A stretch of 64,000 nucleotides of DNA from an uncultured Clostridia bacterium (lineage in GTDB: Bacteria; Bacillota; Clostridia; Christensenellales; Aristaeellaceae). The DNA lies in contig CAMVEB010000009.1 in the NCBI GenBank assembly GCA_947166385.1, forward strand, positions 1 through 64,000. Direction: 5' to 3'. Under the pieces are notes generated by a model. The model was not told the origin of the DNA and searched no databases. It was given only the letters and a program-made list of their open reading frames with translations. The position numbers were made by a program, and so were the translations under genes. Positions 9,349 through 17,189 of this stretch are shown piece by piece; position 1 is the first letter of the stretch; each line of letters opens with the position of its first letter.

Positions 9349-9716
9349 ATGTGCGACTGAAGATTTTCCTGTTTGCGATCTGCCTGCTGGTGCTGGTTTA
9401 TCTGCTCCGAAAGCTGAAAACCCGGCGGGCGGATATCCGGTATGTGCTTCCCTGGCTGGGGCTGGATCTCGTGCTGGTGGTGGTTACCGCTTTTCCCGGC
9501 ATTCTCGATTTTTTCTGCGCCCTTTTCGGCATTGAAACACCGAGCAACATGCTGTTTTTCTTCGCGCTGCTCTTTCTGGCGATGCTCGTGTTCTCCATGA
9601 CGCTGACGATTTCCCGGCAGAGCGGGGAAATCCGGGAGCTGACGCAGCGGCTGGCGCTGTGGGAAGAGAAGGAAAACAGGACGGACAGGAAAATTCCGGA
9701 CGAAAAAAAGGAATGA
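9345..9716 (+). CDS. DUF2304 small membrane protein
   Basis: A 123-residue protein with three hydrophobic helices (about residues 5-20, 36-55 and 64-86) followed by a charged coiled-coil-like tail rich in Glu, Lys and Arg. It matches DUF2304 proteins, which are habitually encoded next to DPM1-like glycosyltransferases. Its role is unproven; helping anchor the transferase or flip its lipid product has been suggested by context. The start overlaps the previous stop by 4 bases (ATGA). Confidence 0.75.
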   Translation: MNVRLKIFLFAICLLVLVYLLRKLKTRRADIRYVLPWLGLDLVLVVVTAFPGILDFFCALFGIETPSNMLFFFALLFLAMLVFSMTLTISRQSGEIRELTQRLALWEEKENRTDRKIPDEKKE

Positions 9717-9720
9717 GAGG

Positions 9721-10782
9721 ATGAACAGGCCCCTGATCGATGTGATTGTGCCGGTATACAACGGCGCGGAGCATATTCCGGGTTTTCTGGACAGGATGGA
9801 AAAGCAGGCGGAGGACACGGTGCGGTTCCTGTTTGTGGACGACGGCTCAACAGATGAATCCCTGGCCCTCCTGCGGGAGGCCCGGGAAACCCGCCGCCTG
9901 CCCATGGAGGTGCTCCCGCGGGCCCACGGGGGAGTCAGCGCGGCCCGCAACGCCGGAATCGAGGCGGCGGAAGCCGAATATATTGCCTTTTTTGACGTGG
10001 ATGATACCTGTACGGATGATTATACCGCAACCCTGCGCGCGGAGGCGGAAAAAGGCGGTTTTGAGGTGCTGGCATTTTTCAGAAAGATTCTCTTTGATCC
10101 GAAAGAACGGCTGCCGGTACCGGAAAAGGCGCCGTCCCGAGAAACGGACAGGCTGGAGATGCTGAAGGCCACGCTGCTGGAGGAGCATCGCTGGAGTACG
10201 GGGATTTACTGCCTGCTGCTCCGGAGGGATTTTATCAGCAGGGAGGGGCTGCGGTTCGCGGAAGGATATCCCTATTACGAGGACGGGCATTTTCAGTATC
10301 GGGCGCTGGCCGGGGCGGAACGGATCCGCCGGCTGGATCGCCGGCTGTACGGCTATATCGTCAAGCATGAAGGCTCGGCGATGGCGAAGTTTACGCCGGA
10401 AAGAGTCCGGTGCCTCGCGCTTCACCGGAATCTGGAAAAGTTCTTCGACGAAAAGGTTCCGGAGTTTGCGCCGCTGTTCCGGCAATACGCGGTGGCCCGG
10501 ATCTTCTGGTCCGTGCTGTGGCAGGCGGCGCTGGTGGCGCCGTCCCGGGAGGATTTTTACCGCTTTGCCGGACGGACGAAGGCGACGGTATATATGCGCC
10601 GGCTGAAGGGATATCCGGACAGAAAAGTACAGATTTTAAGAAGGCTGTTTCTGATCTCGAAGCGGCTGTACTGCCGGATGGCCCGCGGGCCTGGAAAGCG
10701 GTATACCCTGCTGGGAAAGGTTTCCGCGGAAACCCTGGAAGAGGCGGCGCGGCTCTGTCCAGACCCCGGGGAGGCGTCATGA
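9721..10782 (+). CDS. GT2 family glycosyltransferase
   Basis: A 353-residue GT-A glycosyltransferase. It has LIDVIVPVYNGAEHIPGFLD, FVDDGSTDESLALL, SAARNAGIEAAEAEYIAFFD and DVDDTCTDDY (the DxD region), then a basic helical C-terminal part. It probably adds a further sugar to the same lipid-linked glycan. The ribosome site GAGAGG is part of the 4-base gap after the DUF2304 gene, and the stop overlaps the next start by 4 bases. Donor and acceptor unknown. Confidence 0.85.
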   Translation: MNRPLIDVIVPVYNGAEHIPGFLDRMEKQAEDTVRFLFVDDGSTDESLALLREARETRRLPMEVLPRAHGGVSAARNAGIEAAEAEYIAFFDVDDTCTDDYTATLRAEAEKGGFEVLAFFRKILFDPKERLPVPEKAPSRETDRLEMLKATLLEEHRWSTGIYCLLLRRDFISREGLRFAEGYPYYEDGHFQYRALAGAERIRRLDRRLYGYIVKHEGSAMAKFTPERVRCLALHRNLEKFFDEKVPEFAPLFRQYAVARIFWSVLWQAALVAPSREDFYRFAGRTKATVYMRRLKGYPDRKVQILRRLFLISKRLYCRMARGPGKRYTLLGKVSAETLEEAARLCPDPGEAS

Positions 10783-13283
10783 TGGAAAAAACCGGAACGA
10801 TCCGAAGCAGGGAAACCCTGCTGAATATGACATCAGGCCTGCTGCTGCAGCTCAGCCTGATTCTGAGCGGCCTGATCCTACCCCGGCTCCTTCTGCGCTG
10901 CTTCGGTTCGGAAACAAACGGCCTGGTGGCGTCGATCGATCAGTTTCTGCGCTATATCGCGCTGGCCGAGGGCGGGATGACCGCCGTCGTGACCGCCTGC
11001 CTGTACGGGCCCCTTGTCCGGAAGGACCGGGAAAGGCTGAGCTCGCTGCTGGTCGCGACCCGGCTGTTCTACCGGAAGCTCGGCGGCCTTTTCCTCCTTT
11101 ATTCCCTGGCGCTGGCGCTGATCTATCCGCTGGCCATGGGACTGAACCTGGGGTATACGGCGTCCCTGATCCTGCTGCTTTCCGGTACGCATCTGCTGCG
11201 GTATCTGGTTTCCCAGACCTGGCAGGTGCTGCTGGCTGCGGATAAAAAGCAGTATGTCGTTTCCTTCCTGCAGACCGCGATCACCCTGCTGGGCGCGCTG
11301 CTGTCCTGGCTGTCGGTCCGGATCCGGCCGGAGATTCATCTGATGCTGGGCGTGAACGGCGTGCTGTATCTGCTGCAGCCGGCGGTGCTCGCCGCGTATG
11401 TCCGCCGGCGCTATGCCATCGACTGGAAGGCGGCGCCGGACCGGGAGCTGAGGAAGAACCGGCGGAACGGGTTTGCCATCAACCTGGCGGCCTTTGTGCA
11501 TCACAACACGGATGTGGCGGTGCTGACGCTTTTCACGAATCTGCCGACCGTTTCCGTCTACAGCGTGTACGCCCTGGCCACCGCCGGCCTGAAGGCGATC
11601 GTCACCTCGCTGGCCAACAGCCTGAACCCCGTGCTCGGCTACGCCTGGGCCCGGGGCGACCGGAAGGATCTGAATGAAAAACTGGATGCCTATGAGGCCC
11701 TTGTCCTGCTGCTGGTCGGTTTCTTTTTTACGGCGGGCGGGCTGCTGATCACCTCTTTCGCGCGGCTGTATACGCGGGGGGTTCAGGACGCCCCGTATGA
11801 TCAGCCGGTGTTCGGTCTGCTGCTGGTGCTGGCGGAGGCGCTGTATTTGCTGAAGCTGCCGCACCTGAACCTGGCCTACGCCGCGAACCGGTTCCGAGAG
11901 ATCACCGGGCCGGCCTGCACGGAAGCGGCCATCAATATCGGGATCAGCCTGATCCTGGTGAAACCGCTGGGGCTTTCGGGCGTTGCGATCGGAACGGCGG
12001 CCGCCATGCTGTACCGGCTGGTGTTCCATGTATCCTTTACCGCCCGGCTGATTCCGGGGAGGCTGCCGGGAAGAACGTACAAACGCCTGCTGCTGACCGG
12101 CGCGGTATCCATGGCCGGGGCGGCGCTGTGCCGGCTGGCTTTTCCCGCGGGCGGGGAGACGATCTCCGGATGGATCCTGCAGGCCGTCGGAATCTGCGCG
12201 ATCCTGGGCGCGGTGTTCGCAGTGTTCGGGGCGGCTTCGTTCCGAAAGGAGGCGGGGCTTCTGATCCGGTACCTGAAGCACGGAGGAACGGTGGAGCGGG
12301 AGGAGGAACCGGAGATCGACCTGGTCTGCCTGTATGTGAACCCTGCCGACAAAGCCTGGGCGGAGCGGCGGAAGCAGTACGGAAGGAATACCGTGAACGA
12401 AGCCTGCAGGGACCGGGATAACGGGGAACTGCGCTATCTGCTTCGGTCCGCGGAAAAATACGCGCCGTGGATCCGGAGAATTTTCATTGTGACGGATTCC
12501 GCTCCGCCGGACTGGCTGAATCCGGACAGTCCGAAGATCCGGATCGTGGATCACCGGGAGATCATACCCGCGGAGATTCTGCCGTGCTACAACAGCAACG
12601 TGATCGAATCCTTTCTCAGCCGGATTCCGGATCTGTCGGAAATTTTCCTGTACGCCAACGACGACATGTTTTTCGGAAACACTGTGACGCCGGATTTCTT
12701 TGTCCGGGACGGAAAGCCGGTGATCCGGATGATGAAGACCTCCTGGGATCCGTCGAACCCGAAGGATTATTACGAGAAGGCGCTCCGGAACGCGCATTGG
12801 CTGATCCGGGAACGGTTCGGGAAGGAATACCGGCTGATTCCCTGGCACAATATTGATGTGTATTCGAAAACAGCGTTCGAAGCCTGCCGGCGCGATTTCG
12901 CGGAGGAGCTGGCGCGGGTGTCCCGCAACCGGCTGAGAGCGGAAGATGATCTCCAACGGGTACTCTTCCACGACTGGCTCCTGGCGAACGACGCATGCGT
13001 CCTGAAAGTTTACGACCGTACATCCCGGATCGGGACGGCGATGTGGTATCTCCGGGCGGTTCTTTTCCCGGACCGGTATTTCGACTTCGCGATCTGGTAT
13101 CTGCCGGACTTTTTCCGGATGCCGGTGCTGCGCCGGCTTTTCCGAAGAGGGCCCCGCTGCGTGTGCCTGAACGACGGGGAAACCGCGACGGAGGCGGATC
13201 TGGAACATTATCGGGCCTGGATGCGGAAGGCGTTTCCGGAACCGTGCGCGATGGAAAAGGAATCCGTATCCCAAAAATCATGA
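10779..13283 (+). CDS. Wzx-like flippase fused to a Stealth phosphotransferase
   Basis: An 834-residue fusion. Residues 1-~495 form a polysaccharide-biosynthesis (Wzx/MOP) flippase with 12-14 hydrophobic helices. From ~511 it matches Stealth proteins, which transfer sugar-1-phosphate units to build phosphodiester-linked glycans. CR1 is EIDLVCLYVNPADKAW. The CR2 block holds ELRYLLRSAEKYAPWI, IFIVTDSAPPDWLN and FLYANDDMFFGN. The CR3/CR4 blocks include LIPWHNIDVYSK and AEDDLQRVLFHDWLLA. The two activities normally lie on separate genes; no stop or frameshift divides them here. The start at 10779 has GGGGAGG upstream and overlaps the previous stop by 4 bases. The cytoplasmic C-terminus could modify the glycan before or as it is flipped. 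Confidence 0.8.
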   Translation: MMEKTGTIRSRETLLNMTSGLLLQLSLILSGLILPRLLLRCFGSETNGLVASIDQFLRYIALAEGGMTAVVTACLYGPLVRKDRERLSSLLVATRLFYRKLGGLFLLYSLALALIYPLAMGLNLGYTASLILLLSGTHLLRYLVSQTWQVLLAADKKQYVVSFLQTAITLLGALLSWLSVRIRPEIHLMLGVNGVLYLLQPAVLAAYVRRRYAIDWKAAPDRELRKNRRNGFAINLAAFVHHNTDVAVLTLFTNLPTVSVYSVYALATAGLKAIVTSLANSLNPVLGYAWARGDRKDLNEKLDAYEALVLLLVGFFFTAGGLLITSFARLYTRGVQDAPYDQPVFGLLLVLAEALYLLKLPHLNLAYAANRFREITGPACTEAAINIGISLILVKPLGLSGVAIGTAAAMLYRLVFHVSFTARLIPGRLPGRTYKRLLLTGAVSMAGAALCRLAFPAGGETISGWILQAVGICAILGAVFAVFGAASFRKEAGLLIRYLKHGGTVEREEEPEIDLVCLYVNPADKAWAERRKQYGRNTVNEACRDRDNGELRYLLRSAEKYAPWIRRIFIVTDSAPPDWLNPDSPKIRIVDHREIIPAEILPCYNSNVIESFLSRIPDLSEIFLYANDDMFFGNTVTPDFFVRDGKPVIRMMKTSWDPSNPKDYYEKALRNAHWLIRERFGKEYRLIPWHNIDVYSKTAFEACRRDFAEELARVSRNRLRAEDDLQRVLFHDWLLANDACVLKVYDRTSRIGTAMWYLRAVLFPDRYFDFAIWYLPDFFRMPVLRRLFRRGPRCVCLNDGETATEADLEHYRAWMRKAFPEPCAMEKESVSQKS

Positions 13284-13293
13284 TTCCTTTTTT
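13255..13293 (+). terminator. Terminator overlapping the fusion-gene stop
   Basis: Arms AAAAGGAATC (13255-13264) and GATTCCTTTT (13282-13291) pair over 10 bases with a 17-base loop and run into a six-T tract. The stop codon lies at the edge of the hairpin. This would end the glycan operon before the sequon-rich protein gene. Confidence 0.5.
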
Positions 13294-13302
13294 GCGAATA
13301 TG

Positions 13303-13311
13303 TGATATAAT
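13303..13311 (+). promoter_or_regulatory. Extended -10 promoter
   Basis: TGATATAAT is a perfect extended -10 (TGnTATAAT) 80 bases before the next start. The -35 region is weak, as expected for this promoter type. It gives the sequon-rich protein its own transcription start. Confidence 0.55.
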
Positions 13312-13390
13312 GTTTTCCGGAACCAGATGAGACGTTATGACATCCACTCTGCCCGGATGGGGCAGTTCATTTTGAAAAGGAGAACCTGCC

Positions 13391-15436
13391 ATGAAGAAGA
13401 GAATGTTATCCCTGCTGCTGGCCTGCGCGATCTGTGTCGGACTGCTGCCGGGTGCTGTTGCGGATTCAGGCGCGGAAGCACCTGATGTTCCGGCGGAAGC
13501 GGCCGGCCGGTCCGGCGCTGCCGCTTCGGAGACAGCAAAGCAGGAAACCCGGATTTACCATGCCCGGGGAGACGAGGAGAAGGCGGACGATCCGGAAGAG
13601 GACACGGGCATTTCGTTCCATCCCTATGTGTTCGAGGTCAGCGGCGACAGCAGGGTCAGGGCCAGCGTGAAAATGCAGCCTGGCCTGATGCGGACCAACG
13701 CCTCCGATGCTTCCAATTCGGGCACGGTGGGAACCGGCGCGCCGGGCGGAGAGCTGGTCGAAATCGGGGAGCCGATTGGGTTCATAGAGAATTCGACAAA
13801 CCCCGTGTACGAAGGGAACCTGACAATCCATGACGGCGATAAGAATTCGACAACCATTGTGCCTGAATGGAATTCGACAGGCATTGAGACCGAATGGAAT
13901 ATGACAGAGGTCATCGGTAATACGACGGTCATTACGCCTGTCGCCGAAAAGGTGCCGGAGCTTCTTTCCGCATCGCTGGACGGCCAGGATCTTTCGGTGA
14001 GCTTTGTTTCGGGCATGAAGCATCTTGCGGATAACCCGGATCCCGTATGTTTCAAGCTCTGGGAATATACGACAAACGCCACGCTGTCGGTCGGGTCGCC
14101 CTACACGGTCGGCGGCCAGACATACTATCCGAGGACCTATGCGAAGATCGAAGCGGTTGATCCGATGGTCCACATCAGCACGGGGGGCAGCACGACCGTA
14201 TCGCTGACGAAAACGATGGACGTGATGGGCCGTGATCCCGTCCCGGGAGAGCTGCTCTATATCGCCGTGGAGGAGATGGTGAATAACGTCTCTCTGGGGC
14301 GCAGCAACCTGATCACGGTCCAGATTCCCGGAGGGATGCTTTCCTTCGACCAGATCACCATCCGGCTGACGCCGGAAAAGGGCGTCTATACCGGCGAACA
14401 GAACAAACCGGCGGTGGAAGTGCTGTATCATCAGGTCACGCTGCAGCAGGACCGGGATTACACGGTGAAATACGGCGAAAACATCAACGCGGGCAGCGGC
14501 TCCGTGACCGTCATCGGCATGGGCGGCTACGAAGGAAGCTGCACGGCGGCCTTTGACATCGAACCGGCGGAGATGAACCCCGGCAACACCGTCATTACCC
14601 TGGAGAATTCGACCTTCATCGCTACCGGCAAAGAGATTGAGCCGGAAGTCGTATCCGTGACCGTCGAAGGACGAACGCTGACGACGGAGGATTACGATGT
14701 CAGTTACGCGTATAATATCGAGGCCGGGACCGGAATCGTGGCGGTTACCGGGAAAGGGAACTATACCGGCGGTGTGCAGGAGACGTTTGAAATCATTGAG
14801 GGTGAAAATACCGAACCGATCACCCTGACCAAAAACAATACCAGGCTCACCATTACCCCCAAATCGAAGGATTATTCCGGCAAGGAATATAAACCGAAGG
14901 TAAAGGTCGTCTGCAACGGCAAGGAGCTGAAGCAGAATACGGATTATACCCTCAGCTATTCAAACAACATAAACGCCGGGACGGCATACGCGATCGTGAC
15001 CGGTAAGGGGCGGTATACCGGAGAAGTCAAGGGAAAGTTCACCATCAAAAAAATCAAAAACGAGCTCAAGGATGTTATTAAACCACTGGAAGGCAAAGTA
15101 GCATATCCACGCGGTACAAAAATCAAACTTGTCATTAAGCTGAAGCAAAAGGTCAGCAGCGATAAGATCAGCTTTAAGCTGACAAAAGTGAAGAAGCTAA
15201 TCAATCGTGGGAAGGCAACCCAAACAGTCAAAAAGGAAGACTGGGGATTTGATGTCTCAAAAGATGGCATGGTGACCGTGAAGAAGAAAGCAGAACGTGG
15301 GACGTATTATCTAACCTTAAAAATAACGATCGACGATGATGGGATGAACTATAAGAAGACGACCATAACGAAGGAATACAAGATCAAAGTCAAGGAACAG
15401 AAAAAGGAACCGGCCGGACCGTCGGTTACAGAATAA
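13391..15436 (+). CDS. Secreted repeat protein with an N-glycosylation sequon array
   Basis: A 681-residue exported protein with signal peptide MKKRMLSLLLACAICVG, ending near AVADS. It has 12 N-X-S/T sequons, at Asn 103, 134, 143, 152, 161, 170, 177, 229, 299, 406, 457 and 482. Those at 134-170 recur every 9 residues, and 143, 152, 161 and 170 have Glu or Asp at -2, the bacterial PglB sequon. Residues ~318-555 are three Ig-like repeats of the MBG/YDG type, each ending in a GxGxYxG-type turn. The C-terminal ~125 residues are Lys-rich and AT-richer. No LPXTG or SLH anchor is seen. Its place after an oligosaccharyltransferase locus makes it the likely substrate. Ribosome site GAAAAGGAG. Confidence 0.8.
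   Translation: MKKRMLSLLLACAICVGLLPGAVADSGAEAPDVPAEAAGRSGAAASETAKQETRIYHARGDEEKADDPEEDTGISFHPYVFEVSGDSRVRASVKMQPGLMRTNASDASNSGTVGTGAPGGELVEIGEPIGFIENSTNPVYEGNLTIHDGDKNSTTIVPEWNSTGIETEWNMTEVIGNTTVITPVAEKVPELLSASLDGQDLSVSFVSGMKHLADNPDPVCFKLWEYTTNATLSVGSPYTVGGQTYYPRTYAKIEAVDPMVHISTGGSTTVSLTKTMDVMGRDPVPGELLYIAVEEMVNNVSLGRSNLITVQIPGGMLSFDQITIRLTPEKGVYTGEQNKPAVEVLYHQVTLQQDRDYTVKYGENINAGSGSVTVIGMGGYEGSCTAAFDIEPAEMNPGNTVITLENSTFIATGKEIEPEVVSVTVEGRTLTTEDYDVSYAYNIEAGTGIVAVTGKGNYTGGVQETFEIIEGENTEPITLTKNNTRLTITPKSKDYSGKEYKPKVKVVCNGKELKQNTDYTLSYSNNINAGTAYAIVTGKGRYTGEVKGKFTIKKIKNELKDVIKPLEGKVAYPRGTKIKLVIKLKQKVSSDKISFKLTKVKKLINRGKATQTVKKEDWGFDVSKDGMVTVKKKAERGTYYLTLKITIDDDGMNYKKTTITKEYKIKVKEQKKEPAGPSVTE
13790..13927 (+). 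repeat. 27-bp tandem repeat encoding N-X-T sequons
   Basis: Units starting AAYnnGAC begin at 13790, 13817, 13844, 13871 and 13898, exactly 27 bases apart, with a sixth at 13919 after 21 bases. Three units share AATTCGACA. The encoded nonapeptide starts N-[SLM]-T and mostly ends in an acidic residue plus one more (YEG, GDK, PEW, TEW). The protein pattern is better kept than the DNA, which suggests selection on the sequon and its spacing. Confidence 0.8.
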
Positions 15437-15455
15437 AAACCTTCGTCCGGGAAGT

Positions 15456-15523
15456 GATATGCTCCCTTCATGTGACAGTTCACTGTCTTTCATGAAGGGA
15501 GCATATCAGATCCGGGTTTTTTT
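15456..15523 (+). terminator. Strong terminator after the sequon-rich gene
   Basis: A perfect 17-base stem (15456-15472 with 15491-15507) and an 18-base loop, followed nine bases later by a seven-T run. It ends the glycosylation region. Confidence 0.8.
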
Positions 15524-15611
15524 ATGCCCAAATTCACTCGGTAGCAGGTCGGTAGTAGACCCAGATTGACCGGTATTGTAGGGGTATTTTTGGAGAACGG
15601 GAAAAGGCATG
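15524..15611. other. Intergenic stretch without recognisable genes
   Basis: The stretch from the terminator to the tRNA terminator holds no convincing ORF, promoter or repeat. It contains a few GGTAG/GGTA motifs only. Confidence 0.4.
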
Positions 15612-15640
15612 AAAAAACCCGCAGACCGTTGATCTGCGGG
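15612..15640 (-). terminator. Terminator of the tRNA-Ser pair
   Basis: On the minus strand CCCGCAGA pairs with TCTGCGGG around a 7-base loop, followed by six Ts. It lies five bases after the encoded CCA of the second tRNA. Confidence 0.85.
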
Positions 15641-15645
15641 CACTT

Positions 15646-15736
15646 TGGCGGAGAAGCCGGGATTTGAACCCGGGCTGCCATCACTGACACTACTCCCTTA
15701 GCAGGGGAGCCCCTTCGGCCACTTGGGTACTTCTCC
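15646..15736 (-). tRNA. tRNA-Ser (GCU)
   Basis: The acceptor GGAGAAG pairs with CTTCTCC. The anticodon loop CTGCTAA gives GCU, which reads AGC/AGU serine codons. The T-arm GGGTTCAAATCCC, the long serine variable arm and an encoded 3' CCA are present; length 91 with CCA. Confidence 0.95.
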
Positions 15737-15746
15737 ATGTCAAGGC

Positions 15747-15835
15747 TGGCGGAGCGAGAGGGATTCGAACCCCCGGTACCTTTCGGTATCACTGGTTTTC
15801 AAGACCAGCGCCTTCAACCGCTCGGCCATCGCTCC
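15747..15835 (-). tRNA. tRNA-Ser (UGA)
   Basis: The acceptor GGAGCGA pairs with TCGCTCC. The anticodon loop CTTGAAA gives UGA, which reads UCA-type serine codons. The T-arm GGGTTCGAATCCC, an extra arm and an encoded CCA are present. It is 10 bases upstream of tRNA-Ser(GCU) and shares its transcript. Confidence 0.95.
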
Positions 15836-15854
15836 AGAGCTAACCAGCTCGAAT

Positions 15855-15883
15855 ATATTACCATGAGATTCCGGATGAGTCAA
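15855..15883 (-). promoter_or_regulatory. Promoter of the tRNA-Ser operon
   Basis: On the minus strand, -35 TTGACT (15878-15883) and -10 TAATAT (15855-15860) are spaced 17 bases, about 20 bases before the first tRNA. Confidence 0.65.
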
Positions 15884-15953
15884 GAAAAATATCAGGGAAA
15901 TGCGCGGGGAACAAAAAAAGAAGAAAAAAGTTTAATAATAGCAACAAAAACAG

Positions 15954-15981
15954 TTGACAAACGGAAACAATTGTGTATAAT
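15954..15981 (+). promoter_or_regulatory. Consensus sigma-70/SigA promoter
   Basis: Perfect TTGACA (15954-15959) and perfect TATAAT (15976-15981), 16 bases apart. This is the strongest promoter I see in the window. It drives the small ORF at 16023 and probably the rluA-type gene, and is divergent from the tRNA promoter. Confidence 0.8.
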
Positions 15982-16022
15982 GGTTTACGGTGAAATATAC
16001 TTTGCGAAAGGGGGCGCTGCGG

Positions 16023-16187
16023 ATGATGTATCAAAAAGGTTATTTTACGAACCTGAACTCCGGAGAGATCAGCATGTTCCACTGCGCCCGACAGATTTCG
16101 CACTCGAAATTCTTCGCACTCAAAACGGAACGCTCTGAGGCGATCACCACAAACACACAAACACACAAAAATCCTTCGCACTCGTAA
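16023..16187 (+). CDS. Small hypothetical protein, 54 residues
   Basis: A short frame directly behind a consensus promoter, with AAAGGGGG eight bases before the ATG (16023; a second ATG at 16026). The product starts MMYQKGYFTNLNSGEISMFH and continues with RQ, KFFALKTER and a polar Thr/Asn/His tail. I recognise no family. It ends 22 bases before the pseudouridine synthase gene, so it could be a leader peptide or a small protein in its own right. Within the frame TTCGCACTC occurs twice, with a third copy at the 3' end. Confidence 0.4.
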   Translation: MMYQKGYFTNLNSGEISMFHCARQISHSKFFALKTERSEAITTNTQTHKNPSHS

Positions 16188-16209
16188 CGAAAGAGGAAAG
16201 GGCAGAGGG

Positions 16210-17106
16210 ATGGAATACACCGTAAAGGCGGAAGAAAGCGGGCGGCGGGTGCGCGAGATCCTGGGGGGGAGCATGGGGGTCAGCTACACGGCGATGAAAA
16301 GCGCCAAATGGAACGGGAGGCTGTTCCTGAACGGAGAACGCGTGCACACGGACGCCCGGGTGGAACCGGGGGACGTGGTCCGGATCGAATGGGCGGAGGA
16401 GGAACCGGCCTACAGGCCGCGGCGGTTTGAGACGGCGCTGGAGGTGCCGTGGGAAGACGAGCATCTGATGGCGGTGGTCAAGCCGGCGCCCCTGGCCAGC
16501 CAGAGCAGCCGGAACCATCCGGACGACAGCCTGGAAAACGCGGTGTACACCTACTTCGGATGCCCGGAGAAGTTTGTGTACCGGCCGGTGAACCGGCTGG
16601 ACAAGGGGACCAGCGGGCTGATGCTGATCGCGAAGACGCCGCACTGCCAGCACCTGATGCAGAAGCAGCTGCACAGCGAGAACTTCCGGCGGCGGTATCT
16701 GGCGATGACGGACGGGATTCCGGAACCGCGCGGGGGGATCATCGATCTGCCGATCGCCAAGGCGCCGGGGGCTACGGTGAAGCGGATCATCAGCGGGGAC
16801 GGGAAACCCAGCCGAACCCGGTACCGGGTGCTGGAGGAAAAGGCGGGGAAGGCCCTGGTGCTGCTGGAACTGGAAACGGGGAGGACCCACCAGATCCGGG
16901 TGCACCTGAGCGCGATCGGCTGCCCGGTGCGGGGGGATTTCCTGTACGGGGAGGAGCAGCCGGAGGAGCTGCCGGGCCGGTTCGCGCTGCACAGCGCGCT
17001 GCTGGAGGCGGTGCACCCGATCACCGGGGAGCGGATCCGGCTGACATCCCGGCCGACATGGGCGGCAGAGATCGCAGATAATGTTCTTTTGATGGACTTT
17101 GATTGA
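16210..17106 (+). CDS. RluA-family pseudouridine synthase
   Basis: A 298-residue RNA-modifying enzyme converting uridine to pseudouridine in rRNA or tRNA. The N-terminal ~60 residues look like an S4-type RNA-binding domain (SGRRVREILGGSMGVSYTAM). The catalytic motif NRLDKGTSGLMLIAK holds the essential Asp near residue 135, and LETGRTHQIRVHLSAIGCPV is the usual second motif. Length is normal for RluD-like proteins. The ribosome site lies in AGAGGAAAGGGCAGAGGG. The target position cannot be assigned. Confidence 0.88.
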   Translation: MEYTVKAEESGRRVREILGGSMGVSYTAMKSAKWNGRLFLNGERVHTDARVEPGDVVRIEWAEEEPAYRPRRFETALEVPWEDEHLMAVVKPAPLASQSSRNHPDDSLENAVYTYFGCPEKFVYRPVNRLDKGTSGLMLIAKTPHCQHLMQKQLHSENFRRRYLAMTDGIPEPRGGIIDLPIAKAPGATVKRIISGDGKPSRTRYRVLEEKAGKALVLLELETGRTHQIRVHLSAIGCPVRGDFLYGEEQPEELPGRFALHSALLEAVHPITGERIRLTSRPTWAAEIADNVLLMDFD

Positions 17107-17131
17107 CTTTCCGGCGGGATGTTTGTATAGT
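17103..17131 (+). promoter_or_regulatory. Promoter of the acyl-CoA ligase-iorAB operon
   Basis: TTGACT (17103-17108) and TATAGT (17126-17131), spaced 17 bases, overlap the end of the preceding gene and lie about 60 bases before the ligase start. Confidence 0.6.
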
Positions 17132-17189
17132 AAACCTTACGCGAAGACCGGCCGGCGCAGGACCGGCCCGAAAGGAATGAAACCGAGAG

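Noticed and set aside
10878..13274. 798-residue antisense frame over the flippase-Stealth fusion
   Set aside because: Shadow frame of low-complexity QxRR/HPxQ type; no motif or ribosome site.
15524..15611. Integration site (att) next to the tRNA-Ser genes
   Set aside because: No integrase, no direct repeat of a tRNA end and no foreign-looking genes nearby.
16149..16170. CACAAA-type short repeats
   Set aside because: Low-complexity run inside the small ORF; too short and irregular to be a repeat array.
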